Assembly: GCA_037367405.1 (NCBI GenBank)
Contig: JAZKJV010000086.1
Span: 496,001-560,000, forward strand
Direction: 5' to 3'
Length of the DNA: 64,000 bases
Origin: Ottelia alismoides
Taxonomy: Eukaryota > Streptophyta > Magnoliopsida > Alismatales > Hydrocharitaceae
Both the position numbers and the translations under genes were made by a program. The notes under the pieces are model-generated. The model searched no databases, was not told the origin of the DNA, and saw nothing but the letters and a program-made list of their open reading frames with translations. Every line of letters starts with the position of its first letter. Within the stretch, counting starts at the first letter, position 1. Positions 46,408 to 58,034 of the stretch are shown here, piece by piece.

Positions 46408-47280
46408 CTAGTAGATGTCTAACCCTGCATCTGTCTGCCGCTCTGTATCTGAAGTGGTCTCTGAGCATGATCTCTCTCTGGATCTGTTGTCCTCAACCGT
46501 CTCTATTTGTACACTTTCGCTCTCAACGCGAAAGAATACCTTCCCGCTATCATGGTCAATCACCGCCTTGGATGTGGCCAAGAACGGACGACCGAGAATG
46601 ATGGGGGTATCGGTCACTGAATCAGGAATCTCCATGTCCAACACTACGAAGTCCACGGGGAATTGCATGCCCTGAATAGTGACGACAACGTCTCGTAACA
46701 ACCCCTTTGGCCTCTTGACAGATCTATCAGCAAACTGAAGGACTGTCCTGCTCTGTCTAAGAGTGCCCAACTCGAAGCGGTCGAGAAGGGCTGCCGGAAG
46801 GAGGTTGATCGACGATCCGCTATCTAATAGAGTACGGTCGAACCTCTGCTTACTGATATGACATCTGACATATGGGGCTCCAGAATCTGGCCTCTTGGCC
46901 GGCAGACGGTTCTGGATTGCGAAACACGTGGCTTTCGTCAGCACATGGATCTCAGAATGGTGGTTCCTCCTCTTCCTCCTGATTGTGGTCCTGTCTCTCA
47001 ATGAACGCTGAAGAAGGGGGATGTGCTGCAAAGCCTCCTGAAGAGTCAGGTGTATGTGAAAACGATCTATCATCTGCTGGATGAACTCTTCCTGGTCTCT
47101 CTTTTTTGGATTTTCTGTTTTCTTCCCCTTCCCCATCTGAAGGGCTCTAGGGAAGGGGATCACTGGGTCCTTCTCAGATGAAGGACTAGGAAAGAGTCTA
47201 GGCGGTTCGATGACCGGATCCACACATACATCATGCACCACAGTGGGACCAGAAGAAAATAAACCCTTTCCTTTATTCAC
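46408..47280 (-). CDS. Inner element aspartic protease region (290 codons open)
   Basis: Residues 64-110 (EEFIQQMIDRF ... NHHSE) match a conserved pre-protease segment. The catalytic motif LLDSGSSINLLP has Asp153-Ser-Gly155 at 46816-46824, and ILGRPFLATSKAV (228-240) is the second half-site typical of Ty3/Gypsy retropepsins. A single domain would dimerise and cut the polyprotein. It stays in the gag frame, so gag-protease is one continuous frame apart from stops. It ends with TAG at 46408-46410 where the outer copy has CAG (55776-55778), so the frame originally continued into RT. Confidence 0.85.
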   Translation of the reverse strand: MNKGKGLFSSGPTVVHDVCVDPVIEPPRLFPSPSSEKDPVIPFPRALQMGKGKKTENPKKRDQEEFIQQMIDRFHIHLTLQEALQHIPLLQRSLRDRTTIRRKRRNHHSEIHVLTKATCFAIQNRLPAKRPDSGAPYVRCHISKQRFDRTLLDSGSSINLLPAALLDRFELGTLRQSRTVLQFADRSVKRPKGLLRDVVVTIQGMQFPVDFVVLDMEIPDSVTDTPIILGRPFLATSKAVIDHDSGKVFFRVESESVQIETVEDNRSRERSCSETTSDTERQTDAGLDIY

Positions 47281-48504
47281 ATAAATGTTCCGAGATACAA
47301 ATGCAGAAGAAGGAAAAACTACATGTCTCTTAGAGTATGGGTGGCCTCAGTACCACCATCCGGCTGGATCGGCTGTAGGACTCGCGGCCTCAGTACCACG
47401 CTCTGGCTCGGCATCGTGGGTGGCCTCAGTACCACCTCCTCAAATTGGTGAAACAGTGGCCTCAGTACCGCCGGTGGAATCAGCATCCTTGGCGGCATCA
47501 GTACTACCGTCATCATCCTCCTCGTCGGACGCTCTAGGTGGATCCTCATGATGTAGCTCAGACGAGGCGCCACCTGATGGCATCCTACCGCTCCTAAGTG
47601 TAACAAAATCAGTATCAAACAGATATCCAGTCATATTACCAAATGCATCACTAGGAGTGGTATACTCAGTACAAGCTACCTACTCAGATTTCCGCTTCAG
47701 GCTGTTAGGGTTAGGTTCTATCTGGGCAGGGATGACGACCTTCCCTCTCACAATGTCCCGCATCTCCTGGTGGAACTCGTCCATCTCCCGTCTGAAGGTA
47801 GCATGCTGATCCATGAGGAGGCGGGCTATGTCATCCAAAAAAGGGTTCTCATGGGAACCCGACGGGTAGCTTCTCTGGTAGTGAGGCTGCTGAATCTGCT
47901 GCTGCTGTGGCTGAGAGGGGTATGAGTGATGTTGCTGCTGCTGGTGGTGAGGCTGCTCACGCCTCCAAGACTGTTCCTGTTGGTAGGGATGAGGACCATA
48001 GGACGACTTCTGCGTCTATGGTGGTGGGTACACTGGGGGCTGCTGCTGCGGCTGGTGCTCTCTCTGATGGCTACCCTGTCCTGACGGCTGCTGCTGGGGC
48101 TGGGTACCTCCGGTCCCCCACCGGAATCCTGGATGGTCTCGTCGGATACCGGGCTGAGGGCGGTCATACCAAATCCCGTTGACATCCATCAACGGCTCTG
48201 CATCGTACGGGGCTGGCGGGAGTACTGCCAGAGGCTGATCCGGCTCGTATACCACCATCTACAAGCATGGAGATGGTGGTGACTGGTAAGTGGGCTGCGG
48301 CTGCTGGTACGGCTCCACCTGTACAAGGTGAACCTAGCTAGGCTGCTAGTGTGAGCTGGAGCGCTGAAACGAGCTGCTGCTGCTGCCGTGATCGCCTCGC
48401 GACTGAAGACGGGGCTGGGAAGCCGTCTGTGCCTCCTGGAGACACAAGAGCTGGGTCTTCATGTCGCTCAGAGTCTGTGCCATCTGCTCCATCTGAGTGA
48501 TGCT
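47281..48504 (-). pseudogene. gag: Inner element gag C-terminal part and acidic spacer
   Basis: It is in the same frame as gag and protease but cut by stops. Upstream (48504-47860) is Gln/Pro/His-rich (PQQQPSGQ, HHQQQQHHSY), with DRPQPGI and DVNGIWYDRP conserved in the outer copy. Next comes HATFRREMDEFHQEMRDIV and IEPNPNSLKRK, then TLRSGRMPSGGA and a low-complexity acidic tail with repeats of the type GGTEA and DDDGSTDAAKDAD (47300-47560). TAG stops at 48346, 48334, 48254 and 47680 and others; at 48334 and 47680 the outer copy has CAG. No CCHC zinc knuckle is seen. Confidence 0.75.
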
Positions 48505-49896
48505 CTAGCACTGCTTCTTCTCAATCAGCTCCATCCGATCCAACTTCTCGCTAATGATGCCCATGTCCGCAGCTGTGGACTCTGCCTGTGCTGCTGCTAT
48601 TGCGGACGAACTAGAAGGACCGGCATCGACCCGTGCTATCCTCTGGTACTGCACGGGTCCTGGCTGCTGGGGTCTGCCCTGAGTATACAATCGGGTCTGG
48701 GACATCACCATATAGTTCTCAGCCATCTCCTCGTAGATGGCCCAGACCTGGTCGTGATCCTTGGCGAAGTAAGACCCGCCACAAAAAGCGTTCACCAAGC
48801 CCTGAAGCTCTGGTGTTAGCCCGCTGAGGAAGCTCTGAACAAGGTTCGACTTGGAAATGTCGTGGTGCGGGCATCTGTCGGTCAGCTCTCGAAACCTCTC
48901 CCATGCCTCATGGAACTGCTCGTTGGGGAGCATGGAGAAGTTGCTGATCAGGGCTCTCGCTGCATTGGTCCGCCCGAGTGGATAGTACTTATGCAAGTAC
49001 TCGGCGCGGAGCTGCTCCCAAGTGTAAACAAACTTCCCCAGATGCTTCAGCCAGGTGGTTGCTCTATCTGCCAAAGAGAAGGGGAAGGCAATCATCCTGA
49101 TAGTATCCTGGTCCACCTGACGATCGTGGACAGTACTGCAAATCATCTCAAACTCCTGCAGGTAGAGATGAGGCTCCTCTGTGGCCAAACCGTGAAACCG
49201 GGGAAGGAGCTGCAAAGTGTTCGGGGGGAACTTGAAGTCCCCCACGATGGCTAGTAGCACCACCCAATGGTGTGTCAAAGTCGACCTAGGATTGTGGTTC
49301 TCCCACATCGATCTTAGTGGTGGTGCTGCTCCTTCTCTGCCTCTGCCGCCTCCTCATGGTGCAGGATCGTCGGGTCCTCCTCCGGCTACAGGATCGACGG
49401 GTCCTCCTCCTCCGCGGTTCTCGCGGTCGGCTCTCAACTGCTCAAGCTCTCTCCTTATGTCCATCATGAATGCCCCTTGATCCCTCAACTGCAGCTGCAC
49501 TGACTCGAGGGAGGCGATCAGGGTGGAGTTGATCGAACCCTGGTCCAAAACGAAATGCTGCTCTCCTCGTGGACCTCCGGTGCGATCATCAGAACTGCCG
49601 GCCATCATCTCTGAAAAATCAAAACAACCGAACTCAGGTGCCGATAAATCATCTGCCTGTCTCTCCTCTGGCACTGGTATCTCTGAATCAGAAGAAGAAG
49701 GGTGGTCGAGGGGGAACATGGCGGAGTCATACTCAGGTTCGGAGAGCGGGTCTGAGCTCCCACGAACCGACCTAGATGAATGGACAGGAGTGCTAAAAAG
49801 CGGTGCAGCCAGAGGCTGCCTAAGAGACCTCCTGCCCATCATCGTAATCTGGCGAGTAAGGCGGATGAGATCTGGAAAAACTACGATCGAAAGCAA
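48505..49896 (-). pseudogene. gag: Inner element gag, one in-frame TGA
   Basis: The frame from 49896 to 48505 is about 463 codons, interrupted once by TGA at 49354-49356. The N-terminal part has MGRRSLRQPLAAP, an acidic stretch and a coiled-coil-like SVQLQLRDQGAFMMDIRRELEQLRADRE. The core (from about 49230) is the retrotrans_gag domain: FHGLATEEPHLYLQEFEM, MIAFPFSLADRATTWL, TWEQLRAEYLHKYYPL, EAWERFRELTDRCPHH and VQSFLSGLTPELQ. The C-terminal part has a second helix-rich segment (ADMGIISEKLDRMELIEKKQC). It ends with TAG facing CAG of the outer copy. Met at 49842 (MMGRRSL) may be the real start. Capsid role by family knowledge. Confidence 0.85.
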
Positions 49897-51098
49897 ATCC
49901 CCTGTTCACCAACGCAATGCGAGCTGAAGACCGTGAAGGTTCGGTCAATTTATCTTGTCAATTTTATTTTGGTGAACAATCAAAATATCAGAGCGATTAC
50001 GTGACCTGCTGGGATACCCGATACTCTCCCAACCGACTGTCCCGCACAGAAGAGTCGGTAATCAGTCGAGATGAGTACCGGAGGGCTTTACCTAGTGTAC
50101 GGGTCACTCTCTCGCACAAGCAAACCAAGCAATGAGGGGGTTGCTCTCCCCAAGACAAAATTTTAAGTCAGGTGTCTTTTAGGGTCGATAGTTTTAGCAG
50201 TCCCAATTTTATGTTTTTTCTTTTTTAGATATTTTTAATGCAAGCAAAAACGCCTAACGAATTTTTCGGTTCTCCTGGTTATTAAGTCAAAAACAGGGCG
50301 GAGAAGACGAAAAAGCCGATGCGTGAAAATCAATGATGCATGCAAAGATAGAAATGCGTACCTGGCTCCAGTACTCTACATGCAATATGATCCGCGCAGA
50401 ATTTAAAGACAGAAATAAAACTACCTATATGGTGCAGCGGAAAACCGAGTCCTAAGCAGGCAACTTCTACTCGAAAGCACCGTCTAGCTGGTCACTCGCC
50501 CTCGATCCAAAGAGTCTGGTCTAGACCCATCCCTTTTCTTCTCGACAGGTCGAGTTCAGGAGTAGCGCTTAACGGGGCAGGCTCGCGACGCGTAGGTTCT
50601 AAGGCAAGTGAGTCAGCTATTTTTATTATTTTTTTATTAGTAGGTCTAATTAACGATCTATAGGTACGAGTAGTCCATTAGGTATGTGGATCCTACTGAG
50701 TACAACACAATCAATCAGAAATTCCTAAGGATAGGGGCTCGATAAAAACCGCGTAAAACCGTAAATGGCAGCAAAAAAAACCTGAAACCGCGAAAAAGCC
50801 ACGAAAAAGTCTAAGCTAACTAAAGGGTCCCCCGAGCACACCGGTGCTCGGCGAAACAGACCTGAGAGTCCAAGTCTGAGAGTACCTGTATTATTACAAT
50901 TCAAATATAATGGACTGAAATAAATCTAGACTACTCTACACTAAGCTGCTCCTCACGCTCTCCTGCAGCTTCGTGCAGAAGGGAGCTGCCTCCGAATCCC
51001 GCGGTTGCGCCGGCTTCTCGAGAGTCGCCGCCTCGGTCCTCGGGCCCTCGCAAGAAACAGACAAAGTGTCACAAGCCGAATTATTATAAAAATGTCAG

Positions 51099-51141
<43 letters not shown>

Positions 51142-51209
51142 AAAAGCTATACAAAAAGCTTGGAAAAGAAAGCCGCAGGAAAAATCGAAACTGACTACTA
51201 AGCTGTGCT
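49897..51209 (-). other. 5' leader of the inner element
   Basis: 1.3 kb between PBS and gag with no domain. It includes a short stretch TTTTTAGATATTTTTAATG-like AT-rich sequence, a segment AATTTTTCGGTTCTCC (about 50259) and CTCTCGCACAAGCAAACC (about 50109) that are also present in the outer leader (62655 and 62500), and an (AT)19 microsatellite near the PBS. Open frames in it are short. RNA packaging signals would be expected here. Confidence 0.6.
51101..51138. repeat. (AT)19 microsatellite in the leader
   Basis: A pure AT dinucleotide run of 38 bp, 72 bp from the PBS. The outer element's equivalent region is not in the window. It is likely polymorphic. Confidence 0.9.
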
Positions 51210-51226
51210 CCCCGGCAACGGCGCCA
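51210..51226 (-). other. Primer-binding site, tRNA-Asp (inner element)
   Basis: The reverse strand reads TGGCGCCGTTGCCGGGG, perfectly complementary to the 3' end of plant tRNA-Asp(GUC), three bases from the LTR end at 51230. This is the standard PBS of Athila and related plant Gypsy elements. Confidence 0.95.
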
Positions 51227-51229
51227 TTC

Positions 51230-54200
51230 TGATGTACAAGAAAAACCCGAGCAACTAAGGATGAAAAAATGTAAACAAAGGTTGTTGCGACCTCAGTCGC
51301 TCAAGAGCCTCTCGGTCAATCAAGAAAATGCAAAGCAGACCACCAAACAGAGATAAAGATCAAATAAAAGCGATAGCGGTCCTAGCTATTAGATTAGCCT
51401 GGTATAGCGACCAGGGTCGGACTCAGGGAGCACGTGATGGCCTTGCGGCCTACGAAGTAGTCAAAAAGAATAAAAAAAGAAACTATTTTTGGTGGGTTTT
51501 TAGGTTTTATAAATTTTTTTGGATTTTGAATTATTTAAGAAAATAAGGCAAACAATTAAAATGACCAAATTCAAGCAATGATTTAATGCATCAAAAATCA
51601 ACCAAAAATTCAAATAAAAATGTTTTTGTGTGTTTTATGTTTTTTACTATTTTTAGTGAATTTTTAGGATTTTTCTGATGTTTATTTAATTTTCTAAAAA
51701 TAAAACAAGGCAAAGAACTGGAGGTACTCTCCAGTCATGAGTAAAAGGCCAATTTAAAACGCAAAAAGGCCTATTTAGCTCCTGGAGTCAATTTTCCTAT
51801 AAACTAGAAAGTTTAAGGAAAATTTGGGTACTGGAGTTATTGTTTTTGGATTTTTGAAATAATTAGTAGATTTTTTATAAGTTTTTAGGTGTTTTTCAAT
51901 TTATATGAGTTTTATATGATGACAAATGACCAAATTTGGTAAGAAAATCAAGCAAGACAAAACACACATTAGCGAATTTTTTTATAATTTTTAGATGAGT
52001 TTTAATATTTTTTTTTGTGAATTTTTAAATAAGACAGTAAAGAAAATGCATGTTTTTGAATTTTTAAAAATAGTAAATGAAATCAAAAATGTCCCCAAAA
52101 ATTCTAGAAAATTTTACACCATGGCAGGAGCCATGTGTTCAATTTTCATTGAATTTGGAGTGAGTTTGCTATTTAATTAAAATCAAACACAAGGGCACAG
52201 TACACAGGGACCTAAATGCAATTAAAACAAGTTCCAGGGGGTTCGGTGCAAAATTCCCAAGGATCCACGTGCGAGGCGCATGACCTGGGGCACTCAGGGA
52301 CCTATTTGCAATAAAAGTAAGGTTTCTGGGCTAAATAATAACGAGTATTAAAAACCCAGGGACCTTAGTGAAATTTACCCAAAAATATATGCACATGCAC
52401 AAATTCCACACGCACAAGGGTATAAATGCAATTATCTAAAAAGATTCATTCATTAAGTAACATCCCAGAACTACAAGGGCATCAATGCAAATAACCCACA
52501 AAATCACGTGTTGAAGCACGTGTCCACAACACACAGGGGTATAAAAGCAAATACCATAAAAGACAAAGTCCACTATGCAAATTACCCAACTAAAGTAAAC
52601 GTTTTAAAATAATTACAGGACTAGATAGTAAATGCAGAAACTAGAGGGGCCTAAGAGCAATTACCCCATTATTATATCCGAGGGATGGATGTCAGCCACG
52701 TGGCAGATCAGACGGTGCTAGAGTGGTGGCGCCTAACGCAGGACTCCCTAGACTCTGATCGATGGACAGGGCCTCGCCACGTGGTGGATCGGACGGACGT
52801 GAGGCGCTGTGGCTAACCCTTGGTGATCGAACGGTCCAGATCGACCCTCCCAAGATCTGACGGCGCTGGAAGTTCCTCGGATGGACGGTCATGATGAAAA
52901 CTGGAGCTCGGGGTCGATCGGACGGCGGAGAAGGATGGTGGAGAGACTGGAGGCTGACGACTTTCGCCGGGCCCGTGTGTGCTCTGGCATCCTCCTCGCG
53001 GCCCACTGAAGATCGGAGAAGATGGGTACGAGCCCTCTGCATCGAATGGTGGCCTCTGATGACTCGACGGAGCTCTGGAGAGCTCCGACGAGGTCGGCGG
53101 AGGTCGAGCGCCTGCTCCTGGATGGTCGGACCCTCAGATGGGCTCGACGAGACCTGCAAGTCACAGCAAAACGCTCGCGGTTCGAGGGCAAAGTGCCTCG
53201 ACCCTGTGAGAGGTGGTGAAGGTGACTGGTGAGGCGGTACGGTCGAGCTCCGGCGAGGGGAGGACGGTGAAGCTCAAAACCCCATCTCCTGTGCGAGCTG
53301 GGTTGGACGGAGGGGCGTAGAAGCTGCGCGGGAAGAAGGTGAAAGTGATGGTACGGTCCGATGATCGAATGGACGAAGGGTGTGGCCAGAATCGATGATG
53401 GTCGGCGACGACGAAGATTGGGGGAAACTCAAAATTAAAGAAAAAAAGGAAAGAACCTAAGCTACCTGGGTGGTCGAGTCGACTGGGGATGAGCAGCTGG
53501 TGCTCTGGGTCCTTGCCTCGCGGGACGTCGAGGCTCGAGGCTCTGGCTCCTGCTTCGGGCGGAGCACAGCGATGCAAGCTCGCCGGATCGATGTCTCCTT
53601 ACTCCCTCCTCGCTGCATCACCCTCTGGGGCGAGCTGTCACTCTCGGCAAGACGGTGGAGGTCACTGGTTGGGAGCAAATGAGCCAAAGATGCGCAATAG
53701 GGTGGCGGAGCTGGGAATTTATATGGGTGCAGGTTCGGGAAGAAAGGCTCGGGTCCGCCTCGATGGTGCACGGATCCCTAGGCTGGAGATCGGGCGAGGT
53801 TCCCGGACCATGGGAATGTCATTAGGACCCTGGTTTGGCGGAATGAGGATTGGGTTTAGGCGCTAAAATGAAGAGAAGTCGGGTCGCCCGCCTAATACCC
53901 GTGAGAAGTGGTCCTGGGGGGGGGTGGGAGTTGACCGGGCGGTCAACAACCCCCGTGGACCAATGGGGAACGACCATTTGGAAAAGATTTGAAAAATTAA
54001 TAAAAAATAGTAAATGGCCGATTTATTAAAAAGTCACAACATGAAATATTTTTGTCTATTTTTTGGTGATTTTTAATTAATTTTTCAAAATATAAATAGG
54101 GTATTTACATAATAAGGCTATAGATAGGTATATGTACAATATATGGATTTTTAGTTTTTGATTTTTAATTTATTATTTTTGTACATTTTTATTCCCCTTT

Positions 54201-54913
54201 ATATTTTATTTATTTATAGCATAAAATTAGGAATAAAAAGTTATTTTTATTTTATTTTTATTATTTATATACAATAGTGAAATAAATAGGTATATACATC
54301 TATGTGCATGGCATATTTACAATGTATTTTGAGGCTTTTAATTTTGTTCTTTTTATTTCTTTTTTTAAGGGTTTTTATTTTATTTATTTACATCATATAA
54401 TATAGTATATTTACAAATTTTATGAAAGTTAATTTTATTTATTTATAAGGTGAAATAAATACAGATGAATGAGCTATGTACATGGTGACTATGTACAAGT
54501 GATTCTATTTTTATTTTCTTTTTGATTTTTCAATTTTTATCTTGATTTTATATTTATGAAATATACAAGTATTTACATGCATATTTTAGTCTATTTTTGG
54601 AGGAAAATATTTTTATTATATTTACAGTATATTTACACACATGAGCCCCTATCTCCCTCTACTTTGACTTTTATGCGGTCAGGCCCATGCTGAGCCCTCC
54701 CTTGGGTTAGGTTGCTCAATATTTATTCTAAATATTTCCTCTTTTTCTTTTGTCTCTTTATTCTTTAATTTTTGCACAAAAACATGCTAATTATTAGACT
54801 TTATACAATGCATGCTTTTGATAATTATTTGTATTTACATGAATATACGTGCATTTGCAACGGTTTTTGTAGCTAAAATATAAGAATAAAGAGTGATGAA
54901 TGGGTATTCATCA
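51230..54913 (-). repeat. 5' LTR of the inner element
   Basis: This 3684-bp LTR is the partner of 37292-40984 with identical ends TGATGTACAAG...TATTCATCA. It is followed by the target duplicate ACCCT (54914-54918). GC-rich core at 52.68-53.87 kb; the poly-G tract is interrupted by T here (about 53916-53926). TATA box 53716-53727. Confidence 0.93.
53716..53727 (-). promoter_or_regulatory. TATA box of the inner 5' LTR
   Basis: The reverse strand reads CCCATATAAATT, the same as in the 3' LTR (39774-39785). This would be the promoter that starts the full-length RNA. Confidence 0.6.
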
Positions 54914-55844
54914 ACCCTCCAAGAAGTGGGCACCGGGTAGCAATCTCCTCTCCAGACTCACTCATAACTATAGTGATGCCCGTCTTCTTGGGTACCACAT
55001 GTAATGGACTAACCCACTTGGAGTCGGAGATTGGGTAGATAAAGTTGGGGCTCCACCATTTTGAGATTTCCTTCATGACAACCTCTCGAAGTTTCAGGTT
55101 CAGCCGCCGCTGGAACTCACGCAACGGCTTGGCGTCCTCTTCGAGATAGATATAGTAGGAGCATAGGGCTAGACTTATCCCATGGAGATTGGCTACACTC
55201 CCTCCTAACACCTTTTGGTTCTTTTCATGAACCTCCATCAAACGAGATTCTTTCTCTCCAGTCAGATCTGCTGAGATAATGACTGGGTGCATCTCATGCT
55301 CGCCTGCAAGGAACCTATACTTCAGCGACTGCGGCAAGGACTTCCTCTCTGGACAATTGGGAGATGGCGGATCTGGCCTCTGAAAGGTTTGAGTGAATGC
55401 GACCAAATATGCATGGGAGAACTCTCGTTGAACCTGAAAATCTGGTGAAGACTTTTCTCCTGGTGCGTCTGTGCTCTGAATAGGATCGGTCTCCACCCTA
55501 GCTGCTACCTTTGTGGAAATCAGACATGGAATCATATCATTGAACTCTGCCCAATCAATATCTGACTCTGAGGGATCCGAATCTGAAGAAGAATCAATTA
55601 CCTCACTATCAGAAACACGATCTGCTGCCTCAAATGTGTCCTCTGCCAGGAATGCGCTCTCGAAGCTCTCCTCCACTGAAATATGTGCATTAGCGGGATC
55701 TAAGGGTGAGAGGATGGCTCGTGAAACTGGTTTTTCTTAAACTACCTCATCGTCTGTGATCACAAAATCACACTCCTGGTGGATGTCTCGCGCTGCCTCT
55801 GTCATCTGCTCAGAATCTGTAAGTGGCTTTAAGGAAGCTGAATC
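54914..55844 (-). pseudogene. pol: Outer element RT N-terminal part and acidic protease-RT linker
   Basis: Open piece to 55676 that runs artificially into the inner LTR. The linker is acidic (SEVIDSSSDSDPSESDIDWAEF), followed by SLKYRFLAGEHEMHPVIISADL, WVSPLHVVPKKTGITIVMSESGEEIATR. After ATR one base is missing compared with the coding arrangement (ACCCGGTGCCC), which shifts the next codons. The remainder of RT continues at 37286 on the other side of the inner element. Upstream, DIHQECDF at 55760-55785 keeps the CAG that is TAG in the inner copy. A TAA lies near 55738. Confidence 0.83.
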
Positions 55845-56460
55845 TCACGTTCTCATCTTATCGATCATCTCTATTTGTATACTCTCGTCCTCGACGTGAA
55901 AGTATAACTTCCTGCTATCATGATCGGACACTGCCTTAGCTGTGGTAAAAAATGGGCGTCCAAAAATGATGGGGGTATCAGTCACAGACTCAGGGATCTC
56001 CATGTCCAACACAAGGAAGTATACGGGGAATTTCAGGCCCTGAATTGTAATGACCACGTCCTTTAGCAACCCCTTCGGCCTCTTCACAGATCGATCAGCA
56101 AACTGAAGGATCGTCCTGCTCTGTCGAAGAGGTCCAAACTCGAAACGGTTAAGTAAGGCTGCCGGAAGTAGGTTGATAGAAGAACCATTGTCTAATAGAG
56201 TCTGATCGAACCTCTGCTCATGTGTGTGGCATCTAACATAGGGGGCTCCTGCATCTGGCCTCTCAGTTGGCAGAAGGTTCTGGATGGCGAAGCAGGTGGA
56301 ACGAGTGAGCACATAGATCTCTGAGTAGTGGTTCCTCTGCCTGCTATGAATGGTGGTCCTCTCTCTAAGGTTCCTCTGGAAGAGGGGGATGTGCTCCAAG
56401 GCCTCCTGTAGAGTCAGCTGTATCTGAAATCTGTCTATCATCTGCTAGCTGAACTCTTGC
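55845..56460 (-). pseudogene. Outer element aspartic protease region, active site altered
   Basis: 198 open codons after TAG at 56445-56447 (CAG in the inner copy). It aligns to inner residues 70-266. The catalytic triad reads Asp-Asn-Gly (LLDNGSSINLLP; Asn codon AAT at 56187-56189) instead of Asp-Ser-Gly. The second signature is IIFGRPFFTT instead of IILGRPFLAT. Both changes suggest loss of activity after insertion. The original frame would continue in both directions. Confidence 0.83.
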
Positions 56461-57190
56461 TGCTGTGATTTTTTTTGGGTTTTCTATTTTGGTCCCCTTA
56501 GCCTAGCGGAGTGATTGGGGAATGGATTGCCGGGCCCTCCTCAAATGGAGGGCTAGGATTGGGTCGATGCTGCTATGACAAAGTAGAATCCATACAAATA
56601 ATTCCAATCAACAAAGGTGGACTCACAAACGAAGAAACCTTTCCTTTATTACCAAAATAGTCCTGAGATACAATAACAGATGGAAATGCAACAGGAATAG
56701 AAATGGTGGCCTCAGAACCACCCTCGGCATATGGACTTGCGGCATCAATATCGCACTTTGGCTCAGCATCATCTCTGGCAGCATCAGCACCACCTTCTGA
56801 ATCTGGTGGAGTAACGACCTCAGTACCGTCAGCTGGATCAACATCCTTGGTGGCGTCAGCACCACCGTCATCATCATCATCATGAGTAGCATCAGCACCG
56901 CTCTCCTCCTCATCTGGCGCTCCTGAGTCCTCATGTGGTCGTCGCTCAAATGAGGCACCGCCGGGTGGCATCCTACCGCTCCTAAGTGTAACAAAGTCAG
57001 CATCAAAATGGTATTCAGAAATATCACCATGTGAATCACTAAGAGTCGTAACCTCTGTAAACTCTACCTGCTCATATTTCCTCTTCAGGTTGTTCAGGTT
57101 CGGCTCGATCTGCACATGTATGGCAGCCTTCCCACTCACTATATCCCTCATCTCCTGTCTGAACTCTTCCATCTCCCGTATGAAGGTGGC
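56461..57190 (-). pseudogene. gag: Outer element gag-protease acidic spacer
   Basis: Open piece 56573-57172. It starts EEFRQEMRDIVSGKAAIHVQIEPN, then KRKYEQVEF, FDADFVTLRSGRMPPGGASF, then an acidic repeat tract: units such as SGADATHDDDD, GGADATKDVDP, GGADAARDDAEP, GGSEATI. The inner copy has the same arrangement with a different number and order of units. The role of this tract is not known. It may be a flexible linker between capsid and enzymes. Confidence 0.75.
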
Positions 57191-58034
57191 TTGCTGCTCG
57201 AAAACAAGGCGGGCTAGATCCTCAAGAGCTGGGTTCTCATAGGTTGGCCCATGAGAACCAGACGGGTGGCCTCTCTGGAAGTGAGGCTGTTGTTGCTGGG
57301 TAGAGGGATACTAGGGATGATTCTGCTGAGGCTGTTGTTTCTGCCTCCAAGACTGTCCCTTGCAGATAGGGATGACGACCATGTTGTTGGTAAGATTGTA
57401 GCTGCGGATGTGGCTGTGGCTGTGGGAACTGGGGTTGCTGTTGCGGTTGCTAGTTGTACTGGCCACCCTAAACCGGAGGCTGCTGCTGGGAACTGGTACC
57501 TCTGGTCGACCAACAGAATCCAAGATGGTCTCGTCAGATCCCAGGCTGAGGTCGATCATACCAAATCCCGTTGACATCCATCAATGGCTCTTGCTTGTAA
57601 GTAGGTGGGGGGAGAACTGCTAGGGGCTGATCCGGCTGGTAGACCGCCATATGAGTGTCATGAGATGGTGGTGGCTAGTAATACTGCTGATGCTATTGGA
57701 ACGACTCCGCCTGAACATGGTGAACCTGTCTGGGCTAGCTAGAGTGCTGGGTCGAGCTGCTGCTGCTGCTGGGATTTGCCCGTGACTTGAGACGGGGCTG
57801 AGAATCCATCTGTGCCTCCTGGAGACACAAGATCTGGGTCTTCAGGCCACTCAGCGTCTGTGCCATCTGATCTATCTGAGACATTCCCTGGCACTGCTTC
57901 CTCTCAATCAACTCGATCCGGTCCAACTTCTCGTTGATAATCCCCATATCAGCGGTCGTCGACTCTGCCTGTGCTGCGACTACTGATGATGTAGATGGAC
58001 TGATATCAACCCGTGTTATCCTCTGATAGGACAT
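57191..58034 (-). pseudogene. gag: Outer element gag C-terminal Gln/Pro-rich region
   Basis: Open piece 57735-58034 plus broken sequence. ADMGIINEKLDRIELIERKQCQGMSQIDQMAQTLS matches the inner copy, including a CAG that is TAG there. Then Ser-rich SSSSSSTQHSS, and TAG stops at 57735, 57693 and 57675, each facing CAG in the inner copy. DVNGIWYDRPQPGI and QQQPQFPQPQPHPQ follow. Overlapping plus-strand frames (57251-57574) are shadows of the repetitive codons. Confidence 0.75.

Larger units (their letters stand above)
37292..54913 (-). mobile_element. Inner Athila-like Ty3/Gypsy element, full length 17.6 kb
   Basis: The element is minus strand, with both LTRs (37292-40984 and 51230-54913), an intact tRNA-Asp PBS, a PPT-like tract and recognisable gag, protease, RT, RNase H and integrase. 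The target duplication ACCCT (37287-37291 and 54914-54918) lies inside the RT gene of the outer element: joining the flanks restores TSWRV-YVDYR, the same codons found intact in the inner RT at about 45495-45530. Unusual length comes from 3.7-kb LTRs, a 1.3-kb leader and a 2.1-kb post-pol region. Confidence 0.94.

Noticed and set aside
48254..48507. Repeated TAG codons in gag as a sign of Gln readthrough or an altered code
   Set aside because: The TAG positions are private to each copy and face ordinary CAG in the other. Frameshifts and TGA stops occur in the same genes. Methylation-driven decay explains them better.
51210..51226. tRNA-Asp gene fragment
   Set aside because: Only the 17 terminal bases complementary to a tRNA are present, at the exact PBS position. 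It is a primer site, not a tRNA gene.
51005..51232. 75-codon frame in the inner leader
   Set aside because: It consists largely of the (AT)19 microsatellite read as Tyr-Ile repeats and runs through the PBS.
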